From the NCBI GenBank assembly GCA_025774555.1, contig JALGVT010000007.1:81327-145326 (forward strand): 64,000 bases of DNA. The letters are read 5' to 3'. Positions 50,573 to 61,275 of the stretch are shown here, in pieces; the stretch's first letter is position 1; each line of letters begins with the position of its first letter. Source of the stretch: a candidate division LCP-89 bacterium. GTDB taxonomy: Bacteria; Electryoneota; B3-LCP. Below the pieces are notes generated by a model that saw nothing but the letters and a program-made list of their open reading frames with translations, did no database searches and was not told where the DNA came from. Both the position numbers and the translations under genes were made by a program.

Positions 50573-53275
50573 CTATTTTACCAGCGCCATCTTGCCGCTG
50601 GCGGTGAAGTCCCCAGCGATCAGGCGGTAGATGTATATCCCGGAAGATAGATTCGAACCGTCGAAGGTGATTTGGTGGGAACCGGTCATGTAGGGGCGAG
50701 GTAACCTCGCCCCTACATGACGACCTTTCACATCAAACACATCCAATTTCACCTGGCTTGCTACGGGTAGATCGAAGCTGATAGTGGTGGTCGGGTTGAA
50801 GGGATTAGGATAGCAAGAATAAAGGACAAAGGATGAAGGATGAAAATTATCACCAGTGATGATTTCATCGAAAGGATCGGGCACCCCGTCCGGCACCCAT
50901 AAATCGAACTCCTGCATCCCTGTCATACCATCCTTAACGAAGGGAAAACTGCTCTGATCCCAGATGGTCGGATAGCCGCCTACATTACCGGCGAAAGTAT
51001 AATTTCCTGCAGCGTAACTGGACGGCACGGGGAAAAACATATTCGGTCTGTCTATCGTCCATCCGGGTTGATAGTTGGTGAATGATCTCTGAACGACCGT
51101 CGTCGGAACGCCACCTTCATACGATACATCAAGCCAGGCGTCGAAATCATAGGGAGCCATACCCTGATTTGTTACATAGACGTCAAAATAAACATTTCCT
51201 CCACCAGCCGGGACGGGTGATCCATATTGATAGGTGAGGTTTATAATAACGTCCGATCCTCCCAGCAGGGCGTTTTCCCAACCCGGTGTCGGGGAAAGCT
51301 GATCCCAGTTTTCAGAGCCGTCAGGGTAGCGTCCGTATGAAATATCTTCATCCTGGGGTCCGAAATCGATGAAATCGAGCAATACAAGAGTCCCAAAATC
51401 GTCAATGTATAAACCGATTAGCTCGCCGTTGCGGCTCAATTTAAAGCTGGCATGCAGACCGGGATCACCCTCGTCTTCATCTGCCCAGACGATCAGAAAC
51501 TGTCCGGCATCAATCGATGTATCCGGGAATGCCCATTTGTCCGGCTGTGACAGATCATCAGTCAGGTACATGCCGTTTAAGTCGATTGTGCTCGTCGATC
51601 CGTTGTAGATTTCAATCCAGTCATCGTAATCTCCCTGTGGATCCTGCACGGTGGTTTCATTATCCGCCATGAATTCGTTTATCGCCAGCTCGGAATTTAC
51701 GGCTAAGTTGAAGTCCTCATACTCCGCTCTGACCGGCAGGAACGCCGCCGCGTCTGAATTTTCTGCATAGACATAGTAATCGATGTCAGAAGATCCAACT
51801 TCGAGGGATACTCCATAGATACCATCGCCAGCCAGACCATCGTTGTGGTTGCCATCATCGAACATTTCCGTCTTCTGGAAACTGCCTGCCATGCCGTACC
51901 GGTATCCCAGCATGACTTCGGAGACATTATCCACAACTGCATTGAACCATACAGTAGAATTGGGTTGAACAGTGGCTGGAGAATATGAGATGTCCGTGAT
52001 AGTTGGAGGAATCCCCTGGAAATCGGGGTGATTATTCAGAAAATTTATTCGCGCGTCCATCAATTGAGTAATACCTACGATGGTCCCGGGGCCAAATCCA
52101 ACGGAATAATAGATATTGTTAAGGAACTCGCTGTAGGTGTAGAATGTATTCGGGTCAGCTTGAACGTCGTCGTCGATAATGTCCTGGATTTCCAGCGCTC
52201 TATCTAAGTACCAGTTGTTATCGAAGTTCTCTTCGATGAGCGTCTTCATGTGAGCGATATACATCTTTTTATAGGTCGGATCGGTCAATATCATGCTGAT
52301 GATGGGGTAATTGGGATTGGCGCTGTTCAGGAAGGGATCTAACTGCTGCATCTGCTGGAGAGAAAGCGGGGAACCTCCCAGTAAAAACGTGAATCCGCCA
52401 AAATTCTCATTCAGGTCCCATATTATTGGGTTGAATTGTCCGGAGTGATCTCTGTAGAGGTAAAAATTATGTCCGAAATTGACCGGGGCATCCAGGTTGA
52501 CCATCAATATATCATACGCCAGCATCCAGAGGTGGTTATCGACGTCGAGAACCTGCTCCATATCCTGGGGCGTATTATTGAAAACGTCGAGGAAATTAAT
52601 CAGATCAGCCCAGCCATAATCAGATTCTATCTCATAGTATGGTTCATAAGCTGCCGAATCGGATCCAAGATACCCCCAGATGATTGTCACAGAAGGTGGT
52701 CCGGGTTCAAGTTCACCTTTAAAGAAAGAGCCTTCATCACTACTGAAATGAGTACGCAAGAAATACTTGTCAACATCCTGCACGCTGGAGTATAGACCTA
52801 TTAACTCCCCGTTTATATGAACGTTAGCAAAGTTAGATTGACTGGCTGCCATATATTTCCTGCCTATTTCATAACTTACAGCCTCTCTGATGAAACTCGG
52901 GTCTTTGAAGCAATTCGCCAGTTTGAGCGTGCCATATCCTTCCAAAAGCTGGTCATCAAGAATATAATCCAGCTTAATGTTCAGCGGGTTTTTTACATTC
53001 ATCGGGTTGTACGAGCTGTTTCCTTTATAGCGCACACCGACGCTGTCGAACTGTTCACCGTTGATGATGGCTGTAGCTGCCAGTCTATCTTCATCCCCAG
53101 CGAGGCGGAGACTATCTAATATTTCGTCCCAGTTGGATTCCGCAAATATAAGCTCAACGGTATTGATCGTTTCAATATCGTAGAAATCCTGGCAGAAGGC
53201 GTTAGTAGCCACGACCAGAAGGAAGAGCAGGGAATAAATCAGCAGACGTTTCAGATCAGGTTGCTGGGACTTCAT
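50573..53275 (-). CDS. Secreted CotH-kinase-fold protein with lamin-tail and type-IX sorting domains (fourth in window)
   Basis: About 900 residues from ATG 53275, with GGAGG 7 bp upstream. Signal peptide (~1-30, ending AFCQ), CotH domain (~35-430: VRYKGNSSYNPM, GLYSSVQDVDKYFL, catalytic-loop-like IIWDLNENFG), an Ig-like part (~450-545), lamin-tail-like domain (~550-660: INEFMADNETTVQDPQGDYDDWIEIYN), a CARDB-like part (~670-790) and a sorting domain (CYPNPFNPTTTISF to the end). It lacks the malectin domain. It is separate from the CotH operon at 8-18 kb. The last domain contains a 33-bp palindrome. Confidence 0.9.
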   Translation of the reverse strand: MKSQQPDLKRLLIYSLLFLLVVATNAFCQDFYDIETINTVELIFAESNWDEILDSLRLAGDEDRLAATAIINGEQFDSVGVRYKGNSSYNPMNVKNPLNIKLDYILDDQLLEGYGTLKLANCFKDPSFIREAVSYEIGRKYMAASQSNFANVHINGELIGLYSSVQDVDKYFLRTHFSSDEGSFFKGELEPGPPSVTIIWGYLGSDSAAYEPYYEIESDYGWADLINFLDVFNNTPQDMEQVLDVDNHLWMLAYDILMVNLDAPVNFGHNFYLYRDHSGQFNPIIWDLNENFGGFTFLLGGSPLSLQQMQQLDPFLNSANPNYPIISMILTDPTYKKMYIAHMKTLIEENFDNNWYLDRALEIQDIIDDDVQADPNTFYTYSEFLNNIYYSVGFGPGTIVGITQLMDARINFLNNHPDFQGIPPTITDISYSPATVQPNSTVWFNAVVDNVSEVMLGYRYGMAGSFQKTEMFDDGNHNDGLAGDGIYGVSLEVGSSDIDYYVYAENSDAAAFLPVRAEYEDFNLAVNSELAINEFMADNETTVQDPQGDYDDWIEIYNGSTSTIDLNGMYLTDDLSQPDKWAFPDTSIDAGQFLIVWADEDEGDPGLHASFKLSRNGELIGLYIDDFGTLVLLDFIDFGPQDEDISYGRYPDGSENWDQLSPTPGWENALLGGSDVIINLTYQYGSPVPAGGGNVYFDVYVTNQGMAPYDFDAWLDVSYEGGVPTTVVQRSFTNYQPGWTIDRPNMFFPVPSSYAAGNYTFAGNVGGYPTIWDQSSFPFVKDGMTGMQEFDLWVPDGVPDPFDEIITGDNFHPSSFVLYSCYPNPFNPTTTISFDLPVASQVKLDVFDVKGRHVGARLPRPYMTGSHQITFDGSNLSSGIYIYRLIAGDFTASGKMALVK
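50687..50719. repeat. 33-bp palindrome inside the CotH sorting-domain coding sequence
   Basis: CATGTAGGGGCGAGGT, one base, ACCTCGCCCCTACATG: 16-bp perfect arms. It is in frame (11 codons) and encodes HVGARLPRPYM. The stretch between the conserved GR and GxH has the same length as in the paralogues, so sequence was replaced rather than added. Confidence 0.9.
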
Positions 53276-53471
53276 CAGGTTTCCTCCAGGCATTTTAGAT
53301 AATAACAGTTAGTTCGCGCAGTTGGGATGAGACGCTTTTACAATATTGGACACAACAAAAACGAAAGCGTTTAATATCATTAAATTAATTTGTCATCTGT
53401 ATATTTAAGTCCTGATTGACAACGCAATCGGGATGTATTTTATATAACCGGCAATGGGGAGTGCAAAATAT

Positions 53472-56400
53472 TCAGGATTGTTCTGTTTGAATATCCTGAA
53501 GTCTGAAAGGCGTCAGGGGACGCTGTCCGATAGCTTCGATAGCTTCAAGAGCTGCTTCGGCGGCAGAAAGAGTTGTTATCAAAGGGAGTCCCAACCGGTA
53601 GGCAGTTTCTCCAACAAGTCGTTCGTCGTAGTACGATTCACTGCCAAGGGGTGTATTGACCAGCAAATGTATTGCGCCGTTTTTCATCATATCCACTATG
53701 TTAGGTCTGCCTTCATCGACTTTATAAACGAAATCAGCTTCTATGCCGTGTTCCAAAAAGTATTTCCGCGTACCTTTGGTGGCAAATATTTTAAATCCTT
53801 GATGAACCAGACCTCTGCCGATGTTTAAAACTCTCTCCTTATCACGGTGATTTACCGAGACGAACACGTTCCCTGAGGTTGGAAGATATGTCCCCGAAGC
53901 GTATAAAGCTTTTGAATAGGCTTGACCAAAGGTATGAGCAATACCCATCACTTCCCCGGTGGAACGCATCTCAGGTCCGAGAAAAGGATTGATCCCTTCA
54001 AACCGGCTGAATGGAAAAACGACTTCTTTAACAGCGTAACGGTTCGGACTGAGATTCTCTGCCACGCCCTGTTCCTGAAGAGAGCTGCCGATAATGCACC
54101 GCGTCGCCACTTTTACCCAGTTAGTGCCTGTTACTTTTGACACAAATGGAATCGTCCGGCTGGCGCGAGGATTCACCTCCAATACATACATCAGTCCATC
54201 CTGGAAGGCGAACTGAACGTTCATCAATCCGATGACATCAAGCGCTTTTGCAAGGCTGCGGACAATTTCTATCATCCGGCATCTCTGATCTTCTGCCAGA
54301 ATAAATGGGGGCAGCACACAAGCGCTGTCGCCGCTGTGAATGCCGGCTTCTTCGATATGTTGCATAATCCCACAAATAATCACCTCTTCACCATCGGAGA
54401 CGGCATCCACGTCAAATTCGAATGCATCTTCGATATAGCGATCAATGAGAACCGGGTGTTCAGGGGTTAGTTCACCTGCAGAATCACGTAGATAGACGTC
54501 CAGTTCATCGCTGTTATAGACGATCTCCATTGCTCTGCCGCCCAGCACAAAACTGGGGCGCACTAAGACGGGGTATTCAACGCGCTCAGCTATCTCCTTC
54601 GCCGCGGTGAAATCCTTAGCGATACCATAGGCTGGATGAGGTATCCTTAGAGATTTTAGTAAAGCGCCAAATTTCTCGCGGTCTTCCGCTTCTGCGATTC
54701 GTATAGGGCTGGTGCCTAATACCTTGATGTTAGATTCGAGGAGAGCTTCTGCAATTTTTAACGGAGTCTGCCCGCCGAATTGGACGATGACGCCGTCGGG
54801 TTTTTCAGTGCTGCATATCTCAATAATGTCTTCTAAAGTAATTGGCTCAAAATACAGCCGGTCAGAAACGTCATAATCGGTCGATACCGTTTCAGGGTTA
54901 CAGTTCACCATGATACTGGTGTACCCTTCCTCGCGCAGAGTCATTGAAGCGTGCACACAGCAGTAATCGAATTCGATCCCCTGCCCGATACGGTTTGGAC
55001 CGCTGCCCAATACTATAATTCTCGGTTTTGTCCCGATCTCTACCTCACTGTCGCCATCCTCATAAGTCGAATAATAATAAGGTGTGTAGGCTTCAAATTC
55101 AGCGGCGCACGTATCCACGGAAAAATAGACGGGTGAAATATTGTGCACTTCTCGCAGTCTCTTGATTGAATCCACAGTGGCGCCCAGCATGGCTGCCAGC
55201 TGCACGTCGGAAAATCCGTATCTCTTGGCAGTTTTCAATAATTGCTGATCAAAAGTTCGACGAAGATGTGTTAAATCTGAATTATTATGGGAATAAATGG
55301 CATGTATCCTCTTTTCGACGTCCACGATTTGAGCGATCTGATCGATAAACCAGGGATCGATCCCCGTAACACTGGCAATATCCTCTGGTGACAACCCGAG
55401 TTTAGCGGCATGACGAAGATAGAAAATATTCTGCGGACGCGGCGTTCCCAGGATTCTTCTGATGGTTTTACGCCATTCAGGGAGCAGATGAGGTTCAATA
55501 TGATCTGAGGCAATGACGTCCTGACCATCTGCGCCGAGACCCATCCTGTTCTGCTCAAGGCTTCGCAGCGCTTTTTGAAGGGCTTCTGGAAAACTGCGCC
55601 CGATGGACATTACTTCGCCGACAGATTTCATCTGGCTGCCGAGAGTTTGATCCACAGTCGGGAATTTTTCAAAAGTCCAGCGTGGTATTTTAACGACAAC
55701 ATAGTCTAAAGCCGGTTCAAAACAGGCTGGAGTTTTCTTCGTGATAGCGTTAGAGATTTCATCCAACCGGTAGCCTATGGCAAGTTTAGCGGCTATACGC
55801 GCTATAGGGAAACCGGTCGCTTTGGACGCCAGAGCTGAAGATCTGCTGACGCGCGGGTTCATCTCGATAATAACCATGCGTCCTGTTTCGGGATGCACGG
55901 CAAACTGAATATTACTGCCTCCCGTTGCAACGCCAATTTCGCGAATTACCGCAAATGCTGCATCGCGCATCAACTGATATTCCTTATCGGTCAAGGTCTG
56001 CTGGGGCGCAACAGTAATAGAATCGCCGGTATGGACACCCAGCGGATCGACATTTTCAATTGAACAGACAACTACACATTGATCGGCGCAGTCCCGCATC
56101 ACCTCAAGTTCAAATTCCTTCCACCCGATCAACGCTTCTTCGATTAACACCTCGCCGATTGGACTTAAAGATAAACCCCAGTTTATACGATCGCTGAATT
56201 CCTCCCGATTGAAGACAACTGCTCCTCCTACTCCGCCGAGTGTAAAGGAGGGACGAATAATGACAGGAAATCCGGTTTCATGAATGACTGTTTCTGCCTC
56301 TTCGATTGATTTGGCGAATCCTCCATTGGGAATGTCAAGTCCGATTCTGCACATAGCAGAATGAAACTGCCGACGGTCTTCAGCAAGTTGAATTGCCTCG

Positions 56401-56759
56401 ATTGAGGCGCCTAAGATGCTAATATTATTCCTCTGTAAAATGCCTTCTTGATCTAAGGCAACAGCCAGATTCAAGGCGGTTTGACCTCCCATTGTCGGAA
56501 GTAACGCGTCTGGTTTTTCACGGGCAATGATCCTTTCGATGATGTCAACTTCGAGCGGCTCAATGTAGGTTGCATCCGCCACTTTTGGATCGGTCATGAT
56601 GGTGGCGGGATTGCTATTGACCAGAATAACGCGAATTCCTTCTTCTTTAAGGGCGCGCACCGCTTGTGTCCCGGAATAATCAAATTCGCAGGCTTGACCG
56701 ATAACGATGGGACCACTGCCTATAATTAGAACTGACTGTATATTCTCATTGCGCGGCAC
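53472..56759 (-). CDS. carB: Carbamoyl-phosphate synthase large subunit
   Basis: 1095 residues, standard length. Two homologous halves: N-half ATP-grasp ([23 protein letters not shown] at the start, [24 protein letters not shown] near 300), allosteric-oligomerisation region, C-half ATP-grasp ([22 protein letters not shown] near 585, [20 protein letters not shown] near 860) and an MGS-like regulatory domain (from ~960: [22 protein letters not shown]). Makes carbamoyl phosphate from ammonia, bicarbonate and two ATP for pyrimidine and arginine synthesis. The start overlaps the carA stop by 14 bp. Confidence 0.97.
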   Translation of the reverse strand: MPRNENIQSVLIIGSGPIVIGQACEFDYSGTQAVRALKEEGIRVILVNSNPATIMTDPKVADATYIEPLEVDIIERIIAREKPDALLPTMGGQTALNLAVALDQEGILQRNNISILGASIEAIQLAEDRRQFHSAMCRIGLDIPNGGFAKSIEEAETVIHETGFPVIIRPSFTLGGVGGAVVFNREEFSDRINWGLSLSPIGEVLIEEALIGWKEFELEVMRDCADQCVVVCSIENVDPLGVHTGDSITVAPQQTLTDKEYQLMRDAAFAVIREIGVATGGSNIQFAVHPETGRMVIIEMNPRVSRSSALASKATGFPIARIAAKLAIGYRLDEISNAITKKTPACFEPALDYVVVKIPRWTFEKFPTVDQTLGSQMKSVGEVMSIGRSFPEALQKALRSLEQNRMGLGADGQDVIASDHIEPHLLPEWRKTIRRILGTPRPQNIFYLRHAAKLGLSPEDIASVTGIDPWFIDQIAQIVDVEKRIHAIYSHNNSDLTHLRRTFDQQLLKTAKRYGFSDVQLAAMLGATVDSIKRLREVHNISPVYFSVDTCAAEFEAYTPYYYSTYEDGDSEVEIGTKPRIIVLGSGPNRIGQGIEFDYCCVHASMTLREEGYTSIMVNCNPETVSTDYDVSDRLYFEPITLEDIIEICSTEKPDGVIVQFGGQTPLKIAEALLESNIKVLGTSPIRIAEAEDREKFGALLKSLRIPHPAYGIAKDFTAAKEIAERVEYPVLVRPSFVLGGRAMEIVYNSDELDVYLRDSAGELTPEHPVLIDRYIEDAFEFDVDAVSDGEEVIICGIMQHIEEAGIHSGDSACVLPPFILAEDQRCRMIEIVRSLAKALDVIGLMNVQFAFQDGLMYVLEVNPRASRTIPFVSKVTGTNWVKVATRCIIGSSLQEQGVAENLSPNRYAVKEVVFPFSRFEGINPFLGPEMRSTGEVMGIAHTFGQAYSKALYASGTYLPTSGNVFVSVNHRDKERVLNIGRGLVHQGFKIFATKGTRKYFLEHGIEADFVYKVDEGRPNIVDMMKNGAIHLLVNTPLGSESYYDERLVGETAYRLGLPLITTLSAAEAALEAIEAIGQRPLTPFRLQDIQTEQS

Positions 56760-57882
56760 TTTTCATCTCCTGGACAAAGCGGTCAAAGTAATTCAGGCTG
56801 TCATGAGGACCCGGACTGGCTTCCGGGTGATATTGAATGGAAAACAGAGGCAATTTCGTGTGTTCGATTCCTTCGACGGTTGCATCATTGAGATTTAGAT
56901 GGGTAATCCGCCAATCATTGCCTATACCTTCAGACCTAACCGCAAAACCGTGATTCTGACTGGTGATTTCAATTTGCTTGTCAGACTCGCGGCGCACGGG
57001 GTGATTCGATCCCCTGTGCCCGAAAGGTAATTTAAAGGTCTGCAAACCGGCAGCCAGCGATAATATCTGGTGCCCCAGGCAGATACCGAAAAGGGGGAGT
57101 TTGCCGATTAACTCACGTACTGTATCAATGGCATATTTCACTGCGGCGGGATCACCGGGCCCGTTAGAAGCAAGCAGTCCATGGTATCCGCCCTTAATAA
57201 TCTCATCTGCTGAAGTCTGTGCTGGAAGAACGGTAACGTCACATCCCCGACAGGTTAGTTCCTGAAGGATATTCTTTTTTACGCCAAAATCGAGGACAGC
57301 GACTTTTAGACCTCTGCCGGATTCGTCAGCTCGATGCCAACGGCTCTGCGCAGAGTCAAATTTATAGGAATACTGCGACTGGCAAGTTACTCTCGACGCC
57401 AGATCAGCGCCCGCCATACTCTCTGAGCGACGAACTTTCTCCAAAGCATCTTCCAAGGAAACATCCTTTGGAAATAGACCAGCTCGCATAGCGCCGTGTT
57501 TTCTTAAATGCAGAGTGATGCCCCGGGTGTTGGCGCCCACCAGGAGAGGGATATTCGATTCCGCCAACCATTTTACAAAGCCCGTCTCAGAACGCCAGTT
57601 TCTCGGTAATGGTGACAGATTACGCAAAACAGCGCCAGCAGCCTGTACTCTGGATGATTCATAATCTTCGCTGTTAATGCCCACGTTACCAATGTGCGGT
57701 GCGGTAAAGACGAGAAATTGATTACTATAGGATGGATCGGTCAATATCTCCTGATAACCGCTGTGTGAGGTGTTAAAAACGGCTTCGGCGAAGGTTTCCT
57801 GAGGATTGTACATGTAATCCCCATAAAAAACGACGCCGTCTTCGAGGATCAGATATCCGCTTTTCCCCTGTTTGAATAACAT
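56746..57882 (-). CDS. carA: Carbamoyl-phosphate synthase small (glutaminase) subunit
   Basis: 378 residues, standard length. N-terminal CPSase_sm_chain domain ([42 protein letters not shown], ~10-50) and a class I glutamine amidotransferase domain with the nucleophile in [15 protein letters not shown] (~265) and the His/Glu of [15 protein letters not shown] (~350). Supplies ammonia to CarB. First gene of carAB, with a consensus promoter about 75 bp upstream. Confidence 0.97.
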   Translation of the reverse strand: MLFKQGKSGYLILEDGVVFYGDYMYNPQETFAEAVFNTSHSGYQEILTDPSYSNQFLVFTAPHIGNVGINSEDYESSRVQAAGAVLRNLSPLPRNWRSETGFVKWLAESNIPLLVGANTRGITLHLRKHGAMRAGLFPKDVSLEDALEKVRRSESMAGADLASRVTCQSQYSYKFDSAQSRWHRADESGRGLKVAVLDFGVKKNILQELTCRGCDVTVLPAQTSADEIIKGGYHGLLASNGPGDPAAVKYAIDTVRELIGKLPLFGICLGHQILSLAAGLQTFKLPFGHRGSNHPVRRESDKQIEITSQNHGFAVRSEGIGNDWRITHLNLNDATVEGIEHTKLPLFSIQYHPEASPGPHDSLNYFDRFVQEMKSAAQ

Positions 57883-57955
57883 GAATTAATTTCTATACAG
57901 TTATTTAAGCGAGGCGTCCTTTTGGATTAGAATGATCGACCTTTAAGTCAAAGGT

Positions 57956-57984
57956 AATATAAGTAAGACCTCTCCTATTGTCAA
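57956..57984 (-). promoter_or_regulatory. Sigma-70-type promoter of carAB
   Basis: Minus strand TTGACA (57984-57979), 17-bp spacer, TATATT (57961-57956). The leader to the carA ATG is about 65 nt and shows no strong attenuator. Confidence 0.8.
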
Positions 57985-58064
57985 GGCATTATTGTCTGCA
58001 ATATCAGTTTGAAAGTAATTATCCAAGCGGCGGCACAAAAAATAACGGCTTGACAGCCACCGTC

Positions 58065-58499
58065 TCATTTCTTAAAAAACGAATTGATTTTTTCGAGTAT
58101 TTCATCTCTAACCTTCTCGAAAACGGCAAGTTTCTCTGCTTCAGTGCCCTCTGCCACGGCAGGGTCATCAAAAGACCAGTGCAATCTCGCGTTTCGGGTG
58201 GGAATATAGGGACAGTTCTTATTGGCGTTGTCGCAGACGGTGATGACGTAATCGAACTCCATATTGCCGAAACTATCTACAGTCTTTGATTGATGATGAG
58301 ATATATCAATACCAATATTTTTCATCGCTTCGATTGTCAGCGGACGGACATGGGTCTTTTCAGTGCCCGCAGAGAAAGCCTGATACCGGTCTCCGTAGAG
58401 ATGGTTTAATAATCCTTCAGCCATCTGACTGCGGGCGGAATTATGGGTGCAGACGAAGAGGACGGATTTTTTATTGGATTTATCGGGAGGTGTGCTCAT
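58065..58499 (-). CDS. arsC: Arsenate reductase, thioredoxin-coupled low-molecular-weight phosphatase type
   Basis: 144 residues. The phosphatase-type P-loop VCTHNSARSQ has the nucleophile Cys17; the second pair Cys89 and Cys96 (VCDNANKNCPYIP) has the same spacing (+72, +79) as Cys10, Cys82 and Cys89 of the thioredoxin-linked enzyme of Staphylococcus aureus. So it likely reduces arsenate to arsenite by the triple-Cys disulfide relay. No arsR or arsenite pump lies next to it. A tyrosine-phosphatase role is less likely given the extra Cys pair. Confidence 0.9.
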   Translation of the reverse strand: MSTPPDKSNKKSVLFVCTHNSARSQMAEGLLNHLYGDRYQAFSAGTEKTHVRPLTIEAMKNIGIDISHHQSKTVDSFGNMEFDYVITVCDNANKNCPYIPTRNARLHWSFDDPAVAEGTEAEKLAVFEKVRDEILEKINSFFKK

Positions 58500-58534
58500 T
58501 ATTTTTGTCCAAACTTTTCCGATTCAGCGAAGAC

Positions 58535-58667
58535 GGAGCTGTCCCAAAAGAGGAATACTGAGTCATTGCGAGGAACGTAGTGACGTGGCAATCTCCTATT
58601 TTACAAACACTAAGAGATTACCACACTTCGTTCGTAATGACAGCTTATAGACTTTTAGGACAGCTCC
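58535..58667. repeat. MITE-like palindromic repeat, copy 4
   Basis: 133 bp. Ends GGAGCTGTCCCAAAAG and CTTTTAGGACAGCTCC; the G-to-A change in the first end is matched by a change in the other end. The inner part is nearly identical to copy 2. Together with flanking sequence it fills the 348-bp gap 58500-58847, which otherwise holds nothing I can identify. Confidence 0.9.
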
Positions 58668-58847
58668 AATAATATACGTCTCTTCTCTTCAGTATCATTG
58701 TTAGAATTTAGCTAAATTACGTTCAATCGTGAAAGAGGCAATCATCGCTTGATTTAGCGGCAAGTTATCCCTATATTTTTCCGATTGCTCATTAATCGGA
58801 CAATCACGCAAACCAATAGTTGTATTTTCCATTACCGCACAGTTGGC

Positions 58848-60668
58848 ATGAAATCGTACAGCCGCCTCTTTACATTAATCCAATCCTATAGAAAGGCGCT
58901 CCTTTTCGCCTTTTTCTGCTCGCTGTTTTATGCCCTTTTTAACGCCATAGCCATCTGGTTTTCCGCCTCATTCATCACAGCTATATTCACACCGGAAGCG
59001 GGACAATTCAACGCGGTGGGCGCAGAGCAATTCTCTAATCTGAACGATACACTTAAATGCTATGCGTGGAACCTGATCGGTCAGGGCAGTCATTTTCAAA
59101 TTATTCAACGCGCCGTTCTGATCTTCTTCTTCGCTTACCTGTTTCGGAACTTCTTCAACGTCTTGCAGGCTTTTTCAATCAGCTTCATCGAACAGCGCGT
59201 CATCAAGGATCTGCGCGATAAGTTATACAGTCACATGTTATCGCAATCTCTGAGTTTCTTCCATAAGCGCAAATCTGGTGAGTTAGCTTCGATAACCTTA
59301 AATGACGTAACTGCTTTAAACGATAAGATGATGAAGGCGATCCGCTATGTTATGCGGGAACCTTTCACCATTATCATCTTCCTGTTTCTACTTTTTGCCA
59401 TTTCCTGGAAATTGACGCTGACAGCGCTGATCATCCTGCCCATCGCCGGAATCCTCATTGATAAATTCGGCAAGAGCCTGAGACGCAAAAGCCGTCGGGT
59501 ACAGGAAGCTTTAGCTGAAGTAACCACGCTGATATACGAGAGGCTGGGCGGTATCCGTTTGATTAAGATATCGGGCACAGAGGCTGAAGAGGATGAGTTA
59601 TTTCACCAGAAATCACTAAAATTTTTTAAGAAGGCTTACCGGCAGAAACGATTCGATATTCTCACTCTGCCCACAACTGAGCTTTTAGGCATGGCGATTA
59701 TATCGATGATTCTGCTGTACGGCAGCTATCTGGTCTTCGACGTAAAATCCATCGACGGTGAAGATTTCGTGCGTTTTATAGCTATCCTTTTCTCGATTCT
59801 GGCTCCTGCCAAGGGTTTGGGCGACGCCTACACTTCGATACAGATTGCTTCGGCATCCGCAGACCGTATTTTCAGCATCATGGACATTCACGAAGAGCTG
59901 CCCGAACCATCCAAATCATCAGCCGTAGATACTTTCAATAATGCTATAATTTTAGACAATGTACACTTCAAATATGAAGGCGCTGATGTTGACGCCTTAG
60001 AGGGGATCGATCTACAGATCAAACGGGATGAATCGGTAGCGTTGGTCGGACCTTCCGGAGCCGGGAAAACAACACTGATAGGGCTTATAGTGAGGCTCTA
60101 TGATCCAACTCTGGGTGTAGTCAGACTCGATAACAAGGACATCAAGACACTGAATTCAGTGGGCTTGCGAAAGCTCTTCGGCGTGGTATCACAGGACATA
60201 GTGCTTTTTAATGACACGGTGGGCAATAACATCGCTTATGGTTGTGCTGATATTTCGGAAGAAGATATCCGCTCTGCGGCAAAATTGGCAAATGCAGACG
60301 ACTTCATTTCAGCCATGCCGGAAGGCTACAATACAGTGGTAGGAGACCGTGGTGTGAGACTTTCAGGCGGTCAGCAGCAGCGTTTATCCATAGCGCGCGC
60401 CTTGGCGCACGATCCGCCGATAATCATCTTTGATGAAGCAACGTCGCAACTTGACAGCGAATCGGAAATGCTCATTCAGCAGGCGATGGAATCCCTGCGT
60501 GAGAACCATACCATGATCGTTATAGCGCACCGCCTGGCGACGGTGCGCAAGGCGGACCGGATTATAGTCCTCGAACAGGGCAGAATCATCGACCAGGGAA
60601 ATTATAATCAACTATTAGAGCGGTGCGAGCTGTTTGCCCGCCTTTGCCAGCAACAATTCTTGACATAG
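58848..60668 (+). CDS. MsbA-type ABC transporter, fused permease and ATPase
   Basis: 606 residues from ATG 58848; a TTG at 58785 is in frame but unlikely. A type I exporter transmembrane domain (~1-330, six helices, LGDAYTSIQIASASADRIFSIMD at its end) precedes the ATPase: Walker A GPSGAGKTTL near 405, Q-loop VVSQDIVLFNDTVGNNIAYG near 455, signature LSGGQQQRLSIARAL near 520, Walker B IIIFDEATSQLDSESE. Half-transporters like this flip lipid A, other lipids or peptides. A lipid substrate is reasonable, but nothing specific shows it. It lies 3 bp before the receiver-domain gene. Confidence 0.92.
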   Translation: MKSYSRLFTLIQSYRKALLFAFFCSLFYALFNAIAIWFSASFITAIFTPEAGQFNAVGAEQFSNLNDTLKCYAWNLIGQGSHFQIIQRAVLIFFFAYLFRNFFNVLQAFSISFIEQRVIKDLRDKLYSHMLSQSLSFFHKRKSGELASITLNDVTALNDKMMKAIRYVMREPFTIIIFLFLLFAISWKLTLTALIILPIAGILIDKFGKSLRRKSRRVQEALAEVTTLIYERLGGIRLIKISGTEAEEDELFHQKSLKFFKKAYRQKRFDILTLPTTELLGMAIISMILLYGSYLVFDVKSIDGEDFVRFIAILFSILAPAKGLGDAYTSIQIASASADRIFSIMDIHEELPEPSKSSAVDTFNNAIILDNVHFKYEGADVDALEGIDLQIKRDESVALVGPSGAGKTTLIGLIVRLYDPTLGVVRLDNKDIKTLNSVGLRKLFGVVSQDIVLFNDTVGNNIAYGCADISEEDIRSAAKLANADDFISAMPEGYNTVVGDRGVRLSGGQQQRLSIARALAHDPPIIIFDEATSQLDSESEMLIQQAMESLRENHTMIVIAHRLATVRKADRIIVLEQGRIIDQGNYNQLLERCELFARLCQQQFLT

Positions 60669-60671
60669 ACT

Positions 60672-61103
60672 ATGCCAAAACCAGCGCTGATCGTTGACGA
60701 CAACGCCGATTATGTCGATATGCTTTTAGCTCACTTCGAGCCGATAGATTTTCAGTTTGACCACGCCTGGGACGCGGCTGTAGGATACCAGACGCTCGAA
60801 GAGGTCGGCGCAGGTTATTACAAACTGATCATCACTGATATTACGATGGAAAGGCAGACTGCAGGTTTAAAGTTGATCCGTAAAATTAGAAAATACGGCT
60901 ACAAGGGGATCATACTGGTTGCCAGCACCGGCTTCAACAATCAAATTGTTCTGCGAACGACGCGGATTCTGATGAAATGGTGGGGCGTCGATGTGTTGGT
61001 CCCGAAAGCTCCCCTGAAAGAGGGGCACCTCGAATGCATTGGTCTATCGCAGCAGGGTATCTCATTCTGCCACGAGATTACGGCGTATTTTAAGAAAAAG
61101 TGA
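60672..61103 (+). CDS. Stand-alone receiver (CheY-like) response-regulator domain
   Basis: 143 residues, only a REC domain. Acidic pair DDN at residues ~9-11, phospho-acceptor Asp in KLIITDITMERQTAGLKLIRKI (~57), Thr/Ser switch in LVASTGFNN (~86) and the conserved Lys in VLVPKAPL (~113). The extra Trp-rich insert RTTRILMKWWGVDV and the ITMERQTAG stretch after the Asp are atypical. No output domain and no kinase nearby. Just 3 bp after the ABC transporter gene, so co-transcribed. Confidence 0.85.
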   Translation: MPKPALIVDDNADYVDMLLAHFEPIDFQFDHAWDAAVGYQTLEEVGAGYYKLIITDITMERQTAGLKLIRKIRKYGYKGIILVASTGFNNQIVLRTTRILMKWWGVDVLVPKAPLKEGHLECIGLSQQGISFCHEITAYFKKK

Positions 61104-61138
61104 GGAAGAGGATTATTTCAAATTGATAACAATGAGTG

Positions 61139-61226
61139 CATGGATGTCATTCTGAGTCCGCCGCAGGCGAGACGAAGAATCTCTTTTTATACCATATTTG
61201 TGCTGGCAGACGCCCCCGTCTGCCAG
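61139..61226. repeat. Two dispersed-repeat-type sequences before the outer-membrane gene pair
   Basis: TGTCATTCTGAGTCCGCCGC then GAGACGAAGAATCTC (about 61144-61183) is of the TCATTCTGAG/GAAGAATCTC kind common in environmental genomes. It is followed by CTGGCAGACG-CCCC-CGTCTGCCAG (61203-61226), a perfect 10-bp-arm hairpin. Confidence 0.6.
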
Positions 61227-61275
61227 TCGTTTGGCTGTCACACGAGGGCGTACGACGGCACGCAACATAATACCA

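Noticed and set aside
53416-53445. TTGACA-like plus-strand promoter near 53416
   Set aside because: A -35/-10 pair can be drawn with an 18-bp spacer, but it points into the carB 3' end antisense and no plus-strand gene follows.
61198-61275. Upstream start of the small outer-membrane gene at 61198
   Set aside because: The extension is encoded by a repeat hairpin and would bury the signal peptide; ATG 61276 gives a normal signal peptide.
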